Source: Tamarix chinensis
Lineage: Eukaryota; Streptophyta; Magnoliopsida; Caryophyllales; Tamaricaceae
Length of the DNA: 64,000 bases
NCBI GenBank assembly: GCA_030549775.1
Contig: CM060175.1
Location: 17,342,212 to 17,406,211, forward strand
Direction of reading: 5' to 3'
Under the pieces are notes generated by a model that was not told where the DNA came from, searched no databases, and worked only from the letters and a program-made list of their open reading frames with translations. Both the position numbers and the translations under genes were made by a program. This document shows, piece by piece, positions 36,850 through 48,735 of this stretch (positions are counted from its first letter, which is position 1; every line of letters begins with the position of its first letter).

Positions 36850-37876
36850 ATTAAACAACTAAATTCTCTCATCATAAGCTAATTTATTTAAAATTAATCA
36901 AAATAGAAGTTAGGGTTTGAGTATTTATACCAAACGAATTGCTACGAAATTGGAGGGAGTGAGGGGTGCTAGAGCGTCGCCGGTGGTCAAGGACCACTTG
37001 CCGGTGACGAGCGGCGCTAGAGGCGGACGGGCGGTGGCACGCCGCGGCTGCCCTCGTGCGTTGCTGACGGCTGCTGCTGCTGCTCGCTGTTACTCTGCTG
37101 GAGGAGGACGACGACGAGCTTGCCGGTGTGGTGGTGTGCTTGAGCGGGGGTGGCTGGTATGGCGGTGCGGCCTGGGTTCAAGGTGTAGAGCAGGAGGGGT
37201 CGGGGGTCAGGGGTCGAGGGACGGGAAACGGGGGACGGGGGACGGGGGTAAGGGGCTGAAAATTAGAAACATGTAAGGGCAGGGGTAGCCGCGCGCGGAA
37301 CTGAATTTTTGGTTTTTTTTTTTGAAATTTCAAGAAATTGAGGTGTTTAAGTATTTTTTTATTATATTTTATATTTTGGGATTTTAGAGATTTGAAAAAA
37401 ATTTATTATAAAACATATATATATATGTATATATAGAATTTAAACATTTTTAGCAACCAATAAATTAATGATTAACGATCAAAAATTATATTAGTCACAA
37501 TAAATGATTTTACTAATTTAAAGAGATTTTATAATAAAAAATAATTTGTTTTTGCTAATGAAATATAATTCCATAACAAAGTTGTAATCACACAACGAAA
37601 TTATAATAGGAAACAAATTTAAAATATTAAAATAAAAACACACAATAAAAATAGAAATATATTTTAAATAAAAATCATGTAGCTTGTGGAATAAATAAAT
37701 AAAATATAAAAATAATAATTAAAAGAAGTTGGAAAATATATAAATCAAAAAATAAGGAATTATAAAAAATTTAAATAATTTTCGTAAATGAAAATATGTT
37801 TTTAAATAGAAATGAAGATCATATGAATTTCATAAAAGTCATAATTATGAATGAATTTTTCTATAATAATCCACAA
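36596..37876 (-). mobile_element. Fragment I: G-type LTR piece inside the CACTA element
   Basis: Positions 36596-36960 align in direct orientation with 33430-33800 of G (for example ATTTATACCAAA just before the GC-rich block), and 37560-37876 aligns with 38810-39010 (AAGTTGTAATCACACAACGAA against AAGTCGTAATCACACGATGAA). The centre is a GC-rich block (36950-37290). Both LTR ends are missing. It is either a truncated insertion or sequence captured by the CACTA element. Confidence 0.75.
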
Positions 37877-39221
37877 CGTTACTAATACCAACAAATATAT
37901 AAGTGGGTATTAGTTTTGTTGCTACAATGTTACTAATACCCACAGATATAAAAGCAGGCAAAAGATCTGTTGGCATAACATACTATTACCAACAGATAAA
38001 AAATTTTTATAGGGAAAACTTTCTTCATTGCCCACAAAAAAAAATCTGTTGGTATTAGTAACTTTTGCCAACAGAAAAAAAATCCGTGACTAAATTTCTG
38101 TTGGCACAAGTCATAAATTTTGTAATGGCGGGGCGAAGCAAGGAGGAGGCAGCTGGGGAGAAGGAGGAGGATGGGGCTTGGGGCTACGAATAGGGAGCAA
38201 GGGTCGGGAGCAGTCAGGAAAGAGAAGAGAAAAGAAAGGAGAGAAGAAGAGATAAAAAGGAAAGAAGAGGGGGGGTCGGTACCGGTCGGGTTGGGCTTTT
38301 TTTTTTTTACAAATACAAGTATAAAATAAAATACTAGATATCAAAAATTATTATTGGAAGATTTTATCCAAATTTTATTCAACGAAAATTATTTTGAAAG
38401 GATCCGAAGGCTTAAAATTGATATACGAGCTATATAAAGAATTTCGGGAATGTTTTTGGAAAATTCACCAACAAATGTAAAAATTTATATTGTTTATGAA
38501 AATATATTATGAGACCTCAAAAATATTTAAAAGCATATATGAAAATATTTAAGACAAATTTTAATAAGTCGAGATTAATTTCAATAATTTATGAAACCGG
38601 TTTTCCGTAAATCAAAAAGCGTAAAATGGAAGAAAATTAAGTTCGGAAAGAAATTCATAAACAAGTTCCGAAAATATTTTTAATTTAAAACTTCCCGAAA
38701 ATTTTAACGATTTTCAGAAACGAATAAATTTAAATTCGGAAATATTTTCTACGGATAAAATCATTAAAATAAATCTAACTATTTAAATAGAAATTCTATA
38801 ATTTAAATAATATATTTCGTTAACGAAATATAACCCTCAAATAAAGTCGTAATCACACGATGAAGTTATAATCGAAAACGAATCTAAAATATTAAAAATC
38901 AAAATACAAGAAAGAATGGGAATACATATTTTTAACTGAAAATCGAAATCATATGAATATAATAAAATCATGGTTGTGAACGAATTTATCTAGAATGATC
39001 CGCAATGACAACGATTGATTAAATTCAAATATTAATTCAAAATCGTCGATAAATCCATAAAATGAATTAAAATTAAAATAATTAAATATTTACATCAAAT
39101 TACGCTAATAAAATCATTAGGCTTAATAAAATTAGATTTAAAAAATACGGGGTATTACAAATTTATCCCAAATAAAAGTTATTTATTAAATTATAAGCTT
39201 TTAAAAATTAGGGGGATTACA

Positions 39222-39400
39222 ACCAGTCTGGCCCCGACTCACATGGTGTTTCACTGTAATTACTTAGTGTCTTTCTCATGTTTTGTCATTATTACATTGT
39301 TTTGTTGAGCACGGAAACTTCCACTATTATAGTCGATGGACCTGAAATCTTGCAAGACAGAATGCTCCTGGCCACTATTATTCGCTGGTGGACCGATCTG
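39222..39400 (-). repeat. ACCGG minisatellite of element E, right part
   Basis: Continues the units broken off at 27966 by insertion of F. The text GCCACTATTATTCGCTGGTGG is visible at about 39371. Confidence 0.75.
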
Positions 39401-41099
39401 GGCCCGGCTCAACAATCTTTCTTTTTAAATGGTTAGTATATTATTCGTGTCTTATTTGATAACTATTTCATCCTTGATATGCATGTCACCAACCTTCTAC
39501 TTCTATCCTCTCAAGGGGGCCCGTCCCATACCTTGAGACTCCAGCGCCCCTTATCACACCCCAACATCCATTCCCTCTTGCATTTACCCATAATGAAAAC
39601 CCAACTCCCAAGGGTGTGGGTTAAGGCCCATCACCTTATGACATCCAACTCCACTTACTATCACCCTCTAGGGTTTCCCTTGAAACCCTAATTGGATCTA
39701 TGTGGCCCAACTTCCTCTTACTTCACTACCATTATTTCATTTATCGCCCAGCACCTCATCTCATTTAGGTTCAACCCCAAATCATATCACTTTACTCATC
39801 GGTTTCACAGGTGATTGGAAAATCCTAGTTGGCCACTCCAAACCCTAACACCTTTCTTCCCCCACGAGTAATCTCTCCATTTTCACCTAACATTGCTTCC
39901 TTCCCATGTCACCCATAATCATCCCTCATATAATAAATTTCCACCCTTAACCCATACTCCACTCTTCCTTAATTGTTTTTACTTCCACATTCTCCCCAGA
40001 TTAGGGCTTCCTCCTAAACCCTAATCAGGTCCCCTATACACCCTTATACCAACCTACATATTATTTTTTCATCACAAGTCTCCAATCACTCCACAACTCT
40101 CCCCTTACCTTACTTACACCCTAAAATAAATTTTCTCATGTAAAGATCATCCCCATGCAAACTCCATCTACCCTATGCAAACCCTATAAATTTCCCATGC
40201 AAGATTCACATCACTCATTTATTTTGATCATAATCTCCTTTTAATTTCCTCTCATGGATCATGAGATAATAAGGTCAATCTTATGTCCCCTTTGTCAACT
40301 CACTTCTCATTTGCTCCTTTTTATCCTTTCACCCCACATCATATTTCTAAACATCCTAGCATGCATGTCTTAGAGGGTCACATCATATAACATCATAAGC
40401 ACAACATATATAATCATTGCATACATGCCATAAGGAATTCACATAAGCATACCTCAACTCCAAGCTGCGCTACAAGTAATTAGTCATCATAATCATAAGT
40501 ATACAACATGACATAACACATGAAACTCAAGAAATATAATACACACAGTTGTTCTTAGCCACATCCTTATCTAATATGACACCGGTCTTGGACCTCGTTT
40601 CTACGTCTCCGTAGAGTTTTGACTTGATTCACCTATAAAAGGGAAAACTTTGGGTTAACTTCCCTCTAACCAAACTTACCATTCTTCCTACCTTATCCTT
40701 ATCACAACTTCCTATTAGGGCTAAAAATAATAATAGTACCCTTATAAGTAAAAGTAGGGCTATTATTCCTACGGTAGCTAATCATGCTACTACTAATCAA
40801 AAATAGGTCTTAATAGGTACAACAGTTTAAAGTAATTATAGTAATATTTATATTATTAACGGTAATAGTTTCAATGTTACTAATAATGATAATAGTAGTA
40901 ATGATAGTAAGGTTAGTGAAATATGAAATATTAACAATATTAAGAAGGTAATAAAATAACAACAACAACAAAAATAATAATAATCATGATGATGTTAAGA
41001 ATAATACTAATAATAATAATAGAAATGTTAGTAGTAATATAAGGATTCAAATATTTACAATAATAATAGAAGTGCTAAGGTGCCAAAATTATCATCAAT

Positions 41100-41157
41100 A
41101 ATAATAGCAAGAACAACAACAACAACAATAACAATAATAATAATAGTAGTAGTAGTA

Positions 41158-41211
<54 letters not shown>

Positions 41212-41232
41212 GTAATAGTAGTAGTAGTAGTA

Positions 41233-41285
<53 letters not shown>
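41100..41285. repeat. (AAT)n microsatellite with an AGT block
   Basis: Long AAT runs interrupted by GTAGTAGTAGTAGT blocks near 41148 and 41216. Open frames here on both strands (poly-Ile/Thr/Val) are artefacts. This is the expanded counterpart of the ATT-rich region of element C. A smaller (ATTAAT)n tract follows at 41385-41425. Confidence 0.95.
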
Positions 41286-41489
41286 GATGTTTAAAATAAT
41301 AATACTAAAGTTGTAGGCCATTAATAATAATAATATTAGTTATAAATATTCCAAAGTTAGGTTAAATAATAATAATGATAAAGGTAATAATATTAATATT
41401 AATATTAATATTAATATTAACATTAATAATAATACTAATAATACTACTAAAAATAACTAACATTTGTATAAAAAGGGTTTAGGGGTTGG

Positions 41490-42250
41490 GGAGGTTAGAG
41501 GACCACCTAGGGATAGTGGTGGCACTGGCGGCGACGCACGGTGACGACAATGGAGGGAGAAGGGAGGTGGAGAGATGGTGGTGGAGGGAGGATAAAGGAG
41601 GAGGAGATGGTGGCAGGGTGGGTGGCTCGGGCAGCGGTGACGGAGCGGTTGTCTAAACTAGAGGTGGGGTAAGGGTGGGTTTTTCTGGGCTGCGAATCCA
41701 AAGGGTTCGATGATGGCTTCCCTGGTGGTATTTATAGGCAGAATAGAGGGAAATCGAGAGAGGAGACAGAGGAAGGTAGGGGCAGGTGCAGTAGGCATGC
41801 CGGTGTAGGTGTTTTATGGCAGGGCGGCATTTGGTCTGGGGAGAAGAAAGGAGGCGGAGGTAGGCATGTGTGAGGAGAGAGGGAGGTCGGTCAGTCGAGA
41901 AGGGATAGGCGAATGACTGAGAGAGAGGGAGAAGGTGGGCAGAGGGCATAGGTGGCTAATCGGTGGAGGTGGCTGGCAATTGTAGTGGTAGGCTACGAAT
42001 TGCAGTGGGGGTTGGACCGGATCGATTTGAGGGGGAAAGAAAAGAAAAAAAGAGGGGGCGGACCGACTGGGGCAATGGGTGAAAAAAAGGAGATGGGGCG
42101 TGTCGGGCTGGGTTAAGCCGAAGAAGAAGGTGGAAAGGGAATTTGGGCCGCAAGGGGCTGGCCCGATCGGGGAAGTAGGGAAAAAAAGAAGGGAGAAAGG
42201 AGGGAGAGAAAGAAAAAGGAAAAAGAAGGGAAAAAGAAAAAAAAAGGAAA
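41490..42250 (-). repeat. GA/GC-rich block of element E
   Basis: Purine-rich text (GGAGGTGG, GAGAGGGAG, AAGAAAAAGG) that is the complement of the C-rich block of element C, ending in a GA-tract counterpart of the CT tract near 42180-42255. No gene. Confidence 0.7.
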
Positions 42251-42729
42251 AGAGAAAATATGTTGGTTGGGTGTTTAGGTTATTTTATTATTTTTGACTA
42301 TTTAAAATAATAATATTTAAAAAATAATAATTAAATCCCCTTTTTAGATTAATTTAGGCTATTTTGAATAAATTTTTCCAAGTTCAATTTTAAATTAGCA
42401 AAACAGCCTAAATTTTTTTAATTAAAATATTTATTATTTTCCTCTTTATTTTGCCTTAATTTCCTCCTATTTTAATAAAATAATTTATTTAATTAATATA
42501 TCTAATTGTTCCTTATTTGACCATAATTTCCAAAATTAATGTTTTGGGATATTTCAAGTTTGATAATAAAAGTGACTCAGAAGATCTTATATAAACAAAC
42601 TTGTGAGAAAAAGTTAAGAAACCGAGAGGAAATGTTTCAAAATATTCGGTGAAGTAGAATAGTGTACTTTTATTCTTAAATACAAAAGATTGTTGATGGG
42701 CTAGAGTGTTTGAGAACTATGGTGTTACA

Positions 42730-44667
42730 TCAATTCCCCCTTAAAAATAATTTTTCCCCTAAGTTCAGACAAGTAGGGACAAAAATTGAAGTTTAATTCG
42801 CTATAATAAACCATGATTTGATCGAAAAAGAAATAAAAAAAAGGTATGATGACACAAGGTAGGTAGAATAAATGGATAACTAAAATCTTGAGGACAGAAT
42901 GTAAGAAAACACTTGGGGCTTTCTTTAAGAAATCAAAGAACATGAAATATGGAAAGAAACACATAACACCACACATTGAAAGTCCAAAATTAAAAACTAT
43001 AAGTGCTAAAACACCATGGTAAGACTAAAAAAGGCCCAACAACTAATAAGGGAACATTATATGAAACTAAAAAATCCAAAATAGTATGAGACTTATAAAG
43101 CCCAAAATATTTCTCCATGATTAACTCTTAGCTACACCCATAAAGTACCAAATGACTCTGAATTCTCATTACCTTATTAACCATAAACCTTCTAAAGAAT
43201 TATGTCATTATCAATCCCTTGATATTATTCATTCGTATACAAAAGTATTAAATCTTTATTTGTTGGTAACAAGAAAAAGTTATTACTTATTACCTTAAAA
43301 GATAGAGGAAACCTAAGATCCACAACTAGAAAAGTCTTTGAGAGAAAATAAGATCAAAACATGCTTGACCTCTAATATGAAACTCCTCGCCATAAATGAT
43401 ACTTCCTCAATCAACCATTCTCCAATTTATCTCTTAATTGTCTATTCCATAACACCATATTAACCTCATCAAATAATCCTCAAACATATGAGACCCTTGA
43501 CATGTCTACTCAAAAGAGTAAAACTAAACCATTAATAAGAATCTGATCTATGACTATACACTCCCTAACGTACAACCTTTTCCATCATATGGATTGTCTC
43601 ACCCTAAAGTTGTCTAACATCACTATGGACTACCATCCAAATCATCTTCCTAGGTATTATTCCAAAAGTATATCATTTCCCAATCAAAGTATATCAACAT
43701 TATACTCGAGCTCTAACCATCTATGGAACCCTCAAGAAACTATCGGCTTAGAGGACACATAACATTAAGGACAACCTTATGGGTTAACTACCCCCTTAAA
43801 AGAAGATGAACTAGGGAATTAAAAACACATCATATAAAGGTCAAAATAAAAGTAAGAAGAACATAGAAAAAACTATGCAAGGCATCAATTTAAGCACACA
43901 ATATAAACACAACACATAAGACCACTTATGTTACTAAGACCTATTTCTCAAAGCTAAACTATATGTAAGACTCATGAAACCACATGGAAAGGTAAATAGG
44001 AAGCTAACACAACTACACATTAGTCATATAGTATACATCCCTCAAGGTAACAGAACATAAAAAATAATAACTCGAACCCACATCGCCCTTATATGTTTTC
44101 ATACTTAATACTTACCACAAACCCTTATTTTCATCAAGATACCTGAATTTAACTTTATATTTAGCCTTAATAATTGTACAATCACTAAATATTCCAAACA
44201 CTTTGATCGATGTAACAACCATATATCCTTTCCAAACTTAGTATTTAATTATTTTCTCTCCTATTTAAACTCGCCTAAAATTAATGGGTGTTAAGGCCTA
44301 AAAAAGATATTCATATCACTCTTAGATGTAATATTTTTATCCACCCACTTCACATATTCATATCTACTCTCACATCCCAACATATAAGATTACCTATCAT
44401 GCTTCCAATAATAGTGGTTCCTTTAAGGATACACAAATAACATAACAACTAAATTCTCCATATTTACTCATAACACACAATATGTGTTAGCTTAAATTTC
44501 CTCACATATCAACTAATATATGAATAGCCTCTAGTTCATCCTATTCTTCCATTGATCACAACTTAAATTTTGTCAATATCCACTCCACAAATACATCTAT
44601 TTTAGCCTCAAAACAATTATTATACCATAAGTTCCCAATAATTTATAATCTAAACTTATATTCCCAA
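42730..44667 (-). other. Polypurine tract and decayed interior of the retrotransposon ending in LTR J
   Basis: Read on the minus strand, TTTTTAAGGGGGAATTGA lies directly before the J start, the place and form of a Ty3-type PPT. A minus-strand frame ends here (42725-42976) with CPYLSELRGKIIFKGELM, but no reverse transcriptase, RNase H or integrase motif could be followed in the next 1.9 kb. The rest appears non-coding. Confidence 0.4.
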
Positions 44668-45237
44668 TGTTACACCCTTAAAATTTATCCACAAAGCACG
44701 CCTCAAGCACAAAAACCTAAGGTAAAGCCAATAATATACCCTTATCAAAAGTTTTATCCTCTTGATAGAATATAAATATAACTCTTAAGTAAAGCCAAAT
44801 GGTAAGAACACTAGCTAGACTCTAATAACACAACACAATTGTAACATACATCGACTACCAAATTAGCAGGGGGTGCACAAATATCATATAGAGTTAGCAC
44901 ATGTGCCCCACATAGGAATGAAAATTCAACTGCCAAACCCCAACTAACATTCACTCATAGAACAAATTGGACTCAAATTTTAAATTAAATAGAAAATTTG
45001 AAAATTTTGAAAAATTATAATTATCTGAAATAAATTTGATAGCTTAAAGTGGCTCAAAAGATTTTATAGAAATAAACTTGTGATAAAGGATTAAGAAACA
45101 TAAATGAAATGTTTCAAAAATGAAACTAGGTTTTTCAATTTGATAAAGGATATAATAAAATATTCAAAATAATATAGTTTTATTTTTAAATACAAAAGAT
45201 CCTAAATGAGCTAAGGGTTAAGAAATGAGGTATTACA
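44668..45237 (-). mobile_element. LTR fragment L of the J/K family
   Basis: The right end GAGGTATTACA (to 45237) and the preceding 250 bp align with the ends of J and K (GGCTCAAAAG, then AATGTTTCAAAA, then a short distal TTTTTAAATACAAAAGATC). The left border TGTTACACCCTTAAAATTT at 44668 is LTR-like, but the copy is only 570 bp and flanks CCCAA and CATGT do not match, so it is truncated or misbounded. Confidence 0.45.
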
Positions 45238-47190
45238 CATGTAGATCTATATGTATGAATGAATTGAGTTAGCTTAAGTCCCTCTCACTAGTCCATCTCT
45301 TTATAATGGGACATATGTATTAGTTTACTTATTAAGGCTAGTATACCAAGAAGTGAGTAGTTATACCTAACACTATCTCTTGAATTATTGAATTCTGAAG
45401 ACAATCTTAATTTTACATTTATATCTTTTTGCAGTAGAGCATCATTAAGGTATTTACTAACATCACATAATCATTATATTTCTTATGAGCCAAAAAAAGG
45501 AAAAAGTATCGAATAATATTCAGGAACATGGAGTTACTACTTTTGTATGACATAGAAATGAATTGAACAAGAATCAGAACAAGCTCCAATCCAACATTTA
45601 GCAAATACTACAAAAGGATTTATTAGAGGATATGATGTAGCACAAAATGTACACAACAAGCACCTAAAAAGGCTCATGTACAAGCTCTATGTTATTTTCC
45701 TAAGTAAAAATTTCATTTATTCCTCATTATTTTTATAATATTTAATCTTTTCTTGAGTTTTTTTCTCTTGGATAGATTTTGTAGGAAAAGATAAAAATAA
45801 AGAAATTCAAAGGAGAAATCGATGGAAAGAGGAAATGAAGCAAAGAACACATCAATTAATATGGAATCAATGGAAGAAAAGACTAGAAATGAAGAATATA
45901 TATCAAAGGGAAGCTTGTGTTGAAATTTCATAAAGAAATAATGAAGGAACAATAAACACGACACCCCCATGTTTCATAAACACGGCTCATGTTTTTCTAT
46001 CAGCACACAAAATCTCAACTTTTAAAATTCAGCATTTGGTAGAGAATTCAAGAAAAAACACTAAGGTCCCTTATTTCCCAACACGGATCATGTTTTTCTT
46101 AAATTCTGTAACCGTTCGTGTGAACTTTTCCCTAATATATTTCTAAAGTTTTGAACATTCAAAAGGGATTCTGGGGAGTTCGAGAATTAGATTATCTCTT
46201 TTTCTCTATATTCTCTAGATGCCACATGCAATTCATAATTCCAATTCTATTTCTCTCTATTGTATTCAATTGAACAATCAACACTCTACAATTCAAGACG
46301 ATAAGTTCTTCTCCATTCCTCTCTTAATTGCAAGTTTTGGTTTTTGATTGAATGCAAATAAAATTTCTTTATTGCATGATTGTATCTCTTACTTTTAGTG
46401 TTTCATTGTTAATTTATTCGTAATCATTGATGTTAATTATAGATTATTGCTTTTAGTTGTATGTTATTGCAATTATGAAAATAGTCGTGTAGATAGTACA
46501 GGATAGGAGGATTTGATGACGGAATTAGGGTTTCATATATGACAACAAAATTTGAATTTAATGATCTCGCATAATAGGTTAAGAATTTAAACTAATCAGA
46601 TTGATCACCTATTTAGTTTAAATCTTAATCAACGCTAGGATAATGGAATTATTACGTAATTGTTAATTAAAATTTCCAAAGTAGTAAAAGGTTAATTATT
46701 AATCTTATATATTAATTCACACGATTGCATGATCCGAGCTTATGTGAATATGGTCGTAGTTGACTGCTTTCCATTCGTAATGCTACCATTAATTGAATCT
46801 AGCATTCTTAACCTAGGTTATTAATTGGTTAGGGATAAATTGAGAGGTTATTAAATTTATTAGAATTAAGAGAAAGCAAAGACATGAATTATTATGAGTT
46901 TCTAAAGGTCAACGTTAAATAATTTAGAATCATTATTTTCTCCATGATTGTTTGATATCCTAATTCCATAGTCAATACCTTCACATCCTTATTCATTAAT
47001 TAGTGAGTAAAGAGTTCCATAGTATAGAACTTAGCGATAGAAGTAAATGATATTATATAACCGGGGTTTTAACATTGATTACAAAAATATTGATTATATA
47101 CCATTCCTTGTGGGTTCAACTCCTTCCTGCCTTCTACTAAGTATTTGGAAATTCAGATTTATATATTAAATTTGTTGTGCACATGAAAAC
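45238..47190 (+). other. Probable decayed retrotransposon LTR/leader, unassigned
   Basis: Contains two words AACACGGATCATG and AAACACGGCTCATG (near 46080 and 45980) and, near 47100, CCTTGTGGGTTCAACTCC. Such text is common in LTR or leader regions of plant Ty3 elements. No ends, PBS or coding sequence were found. Short reverse frames (45419-45970) show no domain. Confidence 0.3.
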
Positions 47191-47439
47191 GCATCACTCC
47201 ACAATAAGTTATTCTTGATCATAAGATGTCTAGGATGCTGACATTCATGGACTACGTAGATTGGTCATCCTTTATACCCAATGTATTGATTCAATCTTCA
47301 TTAACTCACAAGGGTTGGTCATCATCAATAGCTCCAATGCCTGTTGAGGTAATTCTAAATCATGACATAAGTAAAGTGTTGCCTTAGGAAGATCATCCTT
47401 CAATGGTCCATCATCCTCAACCCACGTATCTTATCCATC

Positions 47440-48735
47440 CCCATCGACCCATGTGCATCATCCACCACTTGTAGATAAGGGTGAGAGCGATAATGGTGAG
47501 GGTCTTGATGTAAGGGAAGAAGAATGGGGCATATGTATGAATTATAAATGGTACTTGTTTGGACCATACCTTAGAGGTCTAAATATTCCTAATTTGATCC
47601 CAAACTTTGGTAGTCATATTGCATTAGATATATGGTTCTAAAATGTAAGCTTGGGAGTTTTAAGCTCATTTCTTATTTTATTTTTTAACTAACATGTATT
47701 AATTATGTTTTTTCATTTTGTTGATTAGGATCATGATGTTTTGAAGGTTCATACTCAACATGAGAGTATACACAAATAGATCATTATCATTAAGTTTCAT
47801 TGTTTTATTCTCATTTGTGGTATCAGACTAGAGCATATCCCTTTCAACACATTTGAGCACATGAACTTGTCACTTATATTTTTCTTCATTAAAAGATGGA
47901 AACCAAAAAAAACAAATTCCATATGTCATGGGGTCATATGACAATCACCCTCTTTGATGTCAGACATATACTAGGGCTAAATGTTGATGGGATTAGTGCT
48001 AGCGCTCATTAGATGTATAGATGTAAAACTCTAATATAGGTAATTATATAAATATCATATATGTAATACATTATTAAGTATTTAGTTGTAATTCTAACGT
48101 ATGTGTTATAATAAGTGTAGATATATGAACATTTTTTCAAGTTTGGTCTTATTTAGAGAGATTTGGATTCCTACATACGTAGTTTTTGAAGACGGTGGTG
48201 TGAGAGACCTTTCAACAAGAGTGTTTGTATGCTTGGATACTATCAATCTATCAGAGGATGATTGATGCTATGCCTATGAGAAATGTATACTCAAATGTAT
48301 TAAAATTTTATTATGTATTTACTATAGTGATTTTAGTATTTAGTTTACTTATTTTGTGACAAGTCATATTTGATTTGTGCAAAGTCACAAACCTAATAAG
48401 TAACTATATTAAGAAATTATTTCACGGTTTATTATATTATATAAATGTAGTAGAGTTCTATATGCCATAGAAAATGACTCATTAGTTTGAGTTTACATAA
48501 GTGATCCCTAATGAATCTATTAAATCAATAGGGAAGACATATAGATGACGTAACACGAGGAAATATGAAGTTCACTACTCACATGTACCTACCTAGTGGA
48601 GTGTGTGGAATAAACATATACTAAATACATGTATTTTCAAAAATTTGGTAGTGGACCATGGGATATAGATCTTGATTACAATTAGTATGCCTAAGTGACT
48701 CATAAGTACTTATTGTTAATTATGGAACAATTGTT
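47440..48735 (+). pseudogene. Plant mobile domain (PMD) protein pseudogene
   Basis: PMD (aminotransferase-like) proteins occur in the Arabidopsis MAIN/MAIL group and in many plant transposons. An exon-like stretch (from about 47453) ends near 47644, followed by an 84-bp GT-AG intron (47645-47728). The next exon opens with DHDVLKVHTQHE (47729 on). After several stops the diagnostic block MTITLFDVRHILGLNVDG lies at 47938-47991. Later pieces match the family in order: IYEHFFKFG (about 48120), LDTINLSEDD (about 48235), VEFYMP (about 48458), IPNESI (about 48508), HYSHVPT (about 48570) and VTHKYL (48695-48712). Stops at 47639, 47768 and elsewhere, and a frameshift in the A run near 47908, kill the frame. 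It converges with the MULE pseudogene and may be that element's second gene. Family assignment is by motif memory. Confidence 0.75.

Larger units (their letters stand above)
33995..38127. mobile_element. Non-autonomous CACTA element inside G
   Basis: The left end CACTACAAAATAAATGATTT and the right end read inwards on the other strand, CATTACAAAATTTATGACTT, form TIRs of about 30 bp, both running into GTGCCAACAG. Flanking triplets GTG (33992-33994) and GCG (38128-38130) fit the 3-bp CACTA duplication with one transition. Subterminal repeats of the TCTGTTGGTAAAAG and ATCTGTGACTAAAAG type fill 34010-34450 and 37880-38120, typical of CACTA elements. Only a terminal exon relic (34980-35069) of the encoded protein is seen. 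The interior also holds a hairpin (35754-35866) and an LTR fragment (36596-37876). Confidence 0.9.
30333..39159 (-). mobile_element. Long solo-LTR-like element G, split by a CACTA element
   Basis: Starts TGTAATACCCCCAAAATTC at 30333 and ends ACGGGGTATTACA at 39159. It is flanked by the perfect duplication AATTT (30328-30332 and 39160-39164). Parts 30333-33994 and 38131-39159 total about 4.7 kb. It belongs to a different subfamily: the stem-loop is CATCTAACACAAGAT paired with CATGTTAGATG, the minisatellites are of a new type (31190-31810), and a 149-bp tandem array lies at 32960-33570. The GC-rich block (33790-33994 and 38131-38280) is split by the CACTA insertion. Confidence 0.88.
27967..39221 (-). 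mobile_element. LTR-like element F, internally shortened, split by G
   Basis: Starts TGTAACACACCCAAAATTCAC at 27967 and ends GGGGGATTACA at 39221. Flanks are ACCGG (27962-27966) and ACCAG (39222-39226), one mismatch. Removing F restores the minisatellite of E. Parts 27967-30332 and 39165-39221 total about 2.4 kb, half the usual length. The CTTTAGGG hairpin region and the first minisatellite are missing, because the text passes from the GTACC repeats straight into the GA-rich block near 29290. This indicates a large internal deletion. Confidence 0.85.
27110..42556 (-). mobile_element. Long LTR-like element E (C subfamily), split by F
   Basis: On the plus strand it starts TGTAACACCCCCAAAATTTAC at 27110 and ends GGGATATTTCA at 42556, which read on the minus strand gives TGAAATATCCC, as in element C (TGAAATGCCCC). 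Parts 27110-27966 and 39227-42556 total about 4.2 kb. It shares with C an ACCGGTGTC word (near 40580) and the trinucleotide region. Flanking 5-mers TTTTT and AGTTT match at only three positions, so the TSD is decayed or the border is off by a few bases. It contains a GA-rich block at 41490-42250. Confidence 0.75.
26600..42729 (-). mobile_element. LTR J (K family), outermost of the minus-strand nest
   Basis: Positions 26920-27109 and 42557-42729 together align with solo LTR K (for example TAAATTTTAGAT followed by GTGTATTTTTCT). The terminus GGTGTTACA ends at 42729. Element E interrupts J at 27109. On the minus strand the bases just before the J start read AAGGGGGAATTGA, a polypurine tract, so J is probably the 3' LTR of a retrotransposon whose interior extends right of 42729. 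The left border is not defined. Confidence 0.55.

Noticed and set aside
36917..37276. 119-codon GC-rich frame, possible gene
   Set aside because: It is the GC-rich block of LTR fragment I. The matching block in G is not open in a comparable frame and no domain is visible.
41055..41321. Poly-Ile/Thr/Val frames on both strands
   Set aside because: Pure trinucleotide microsatellite.
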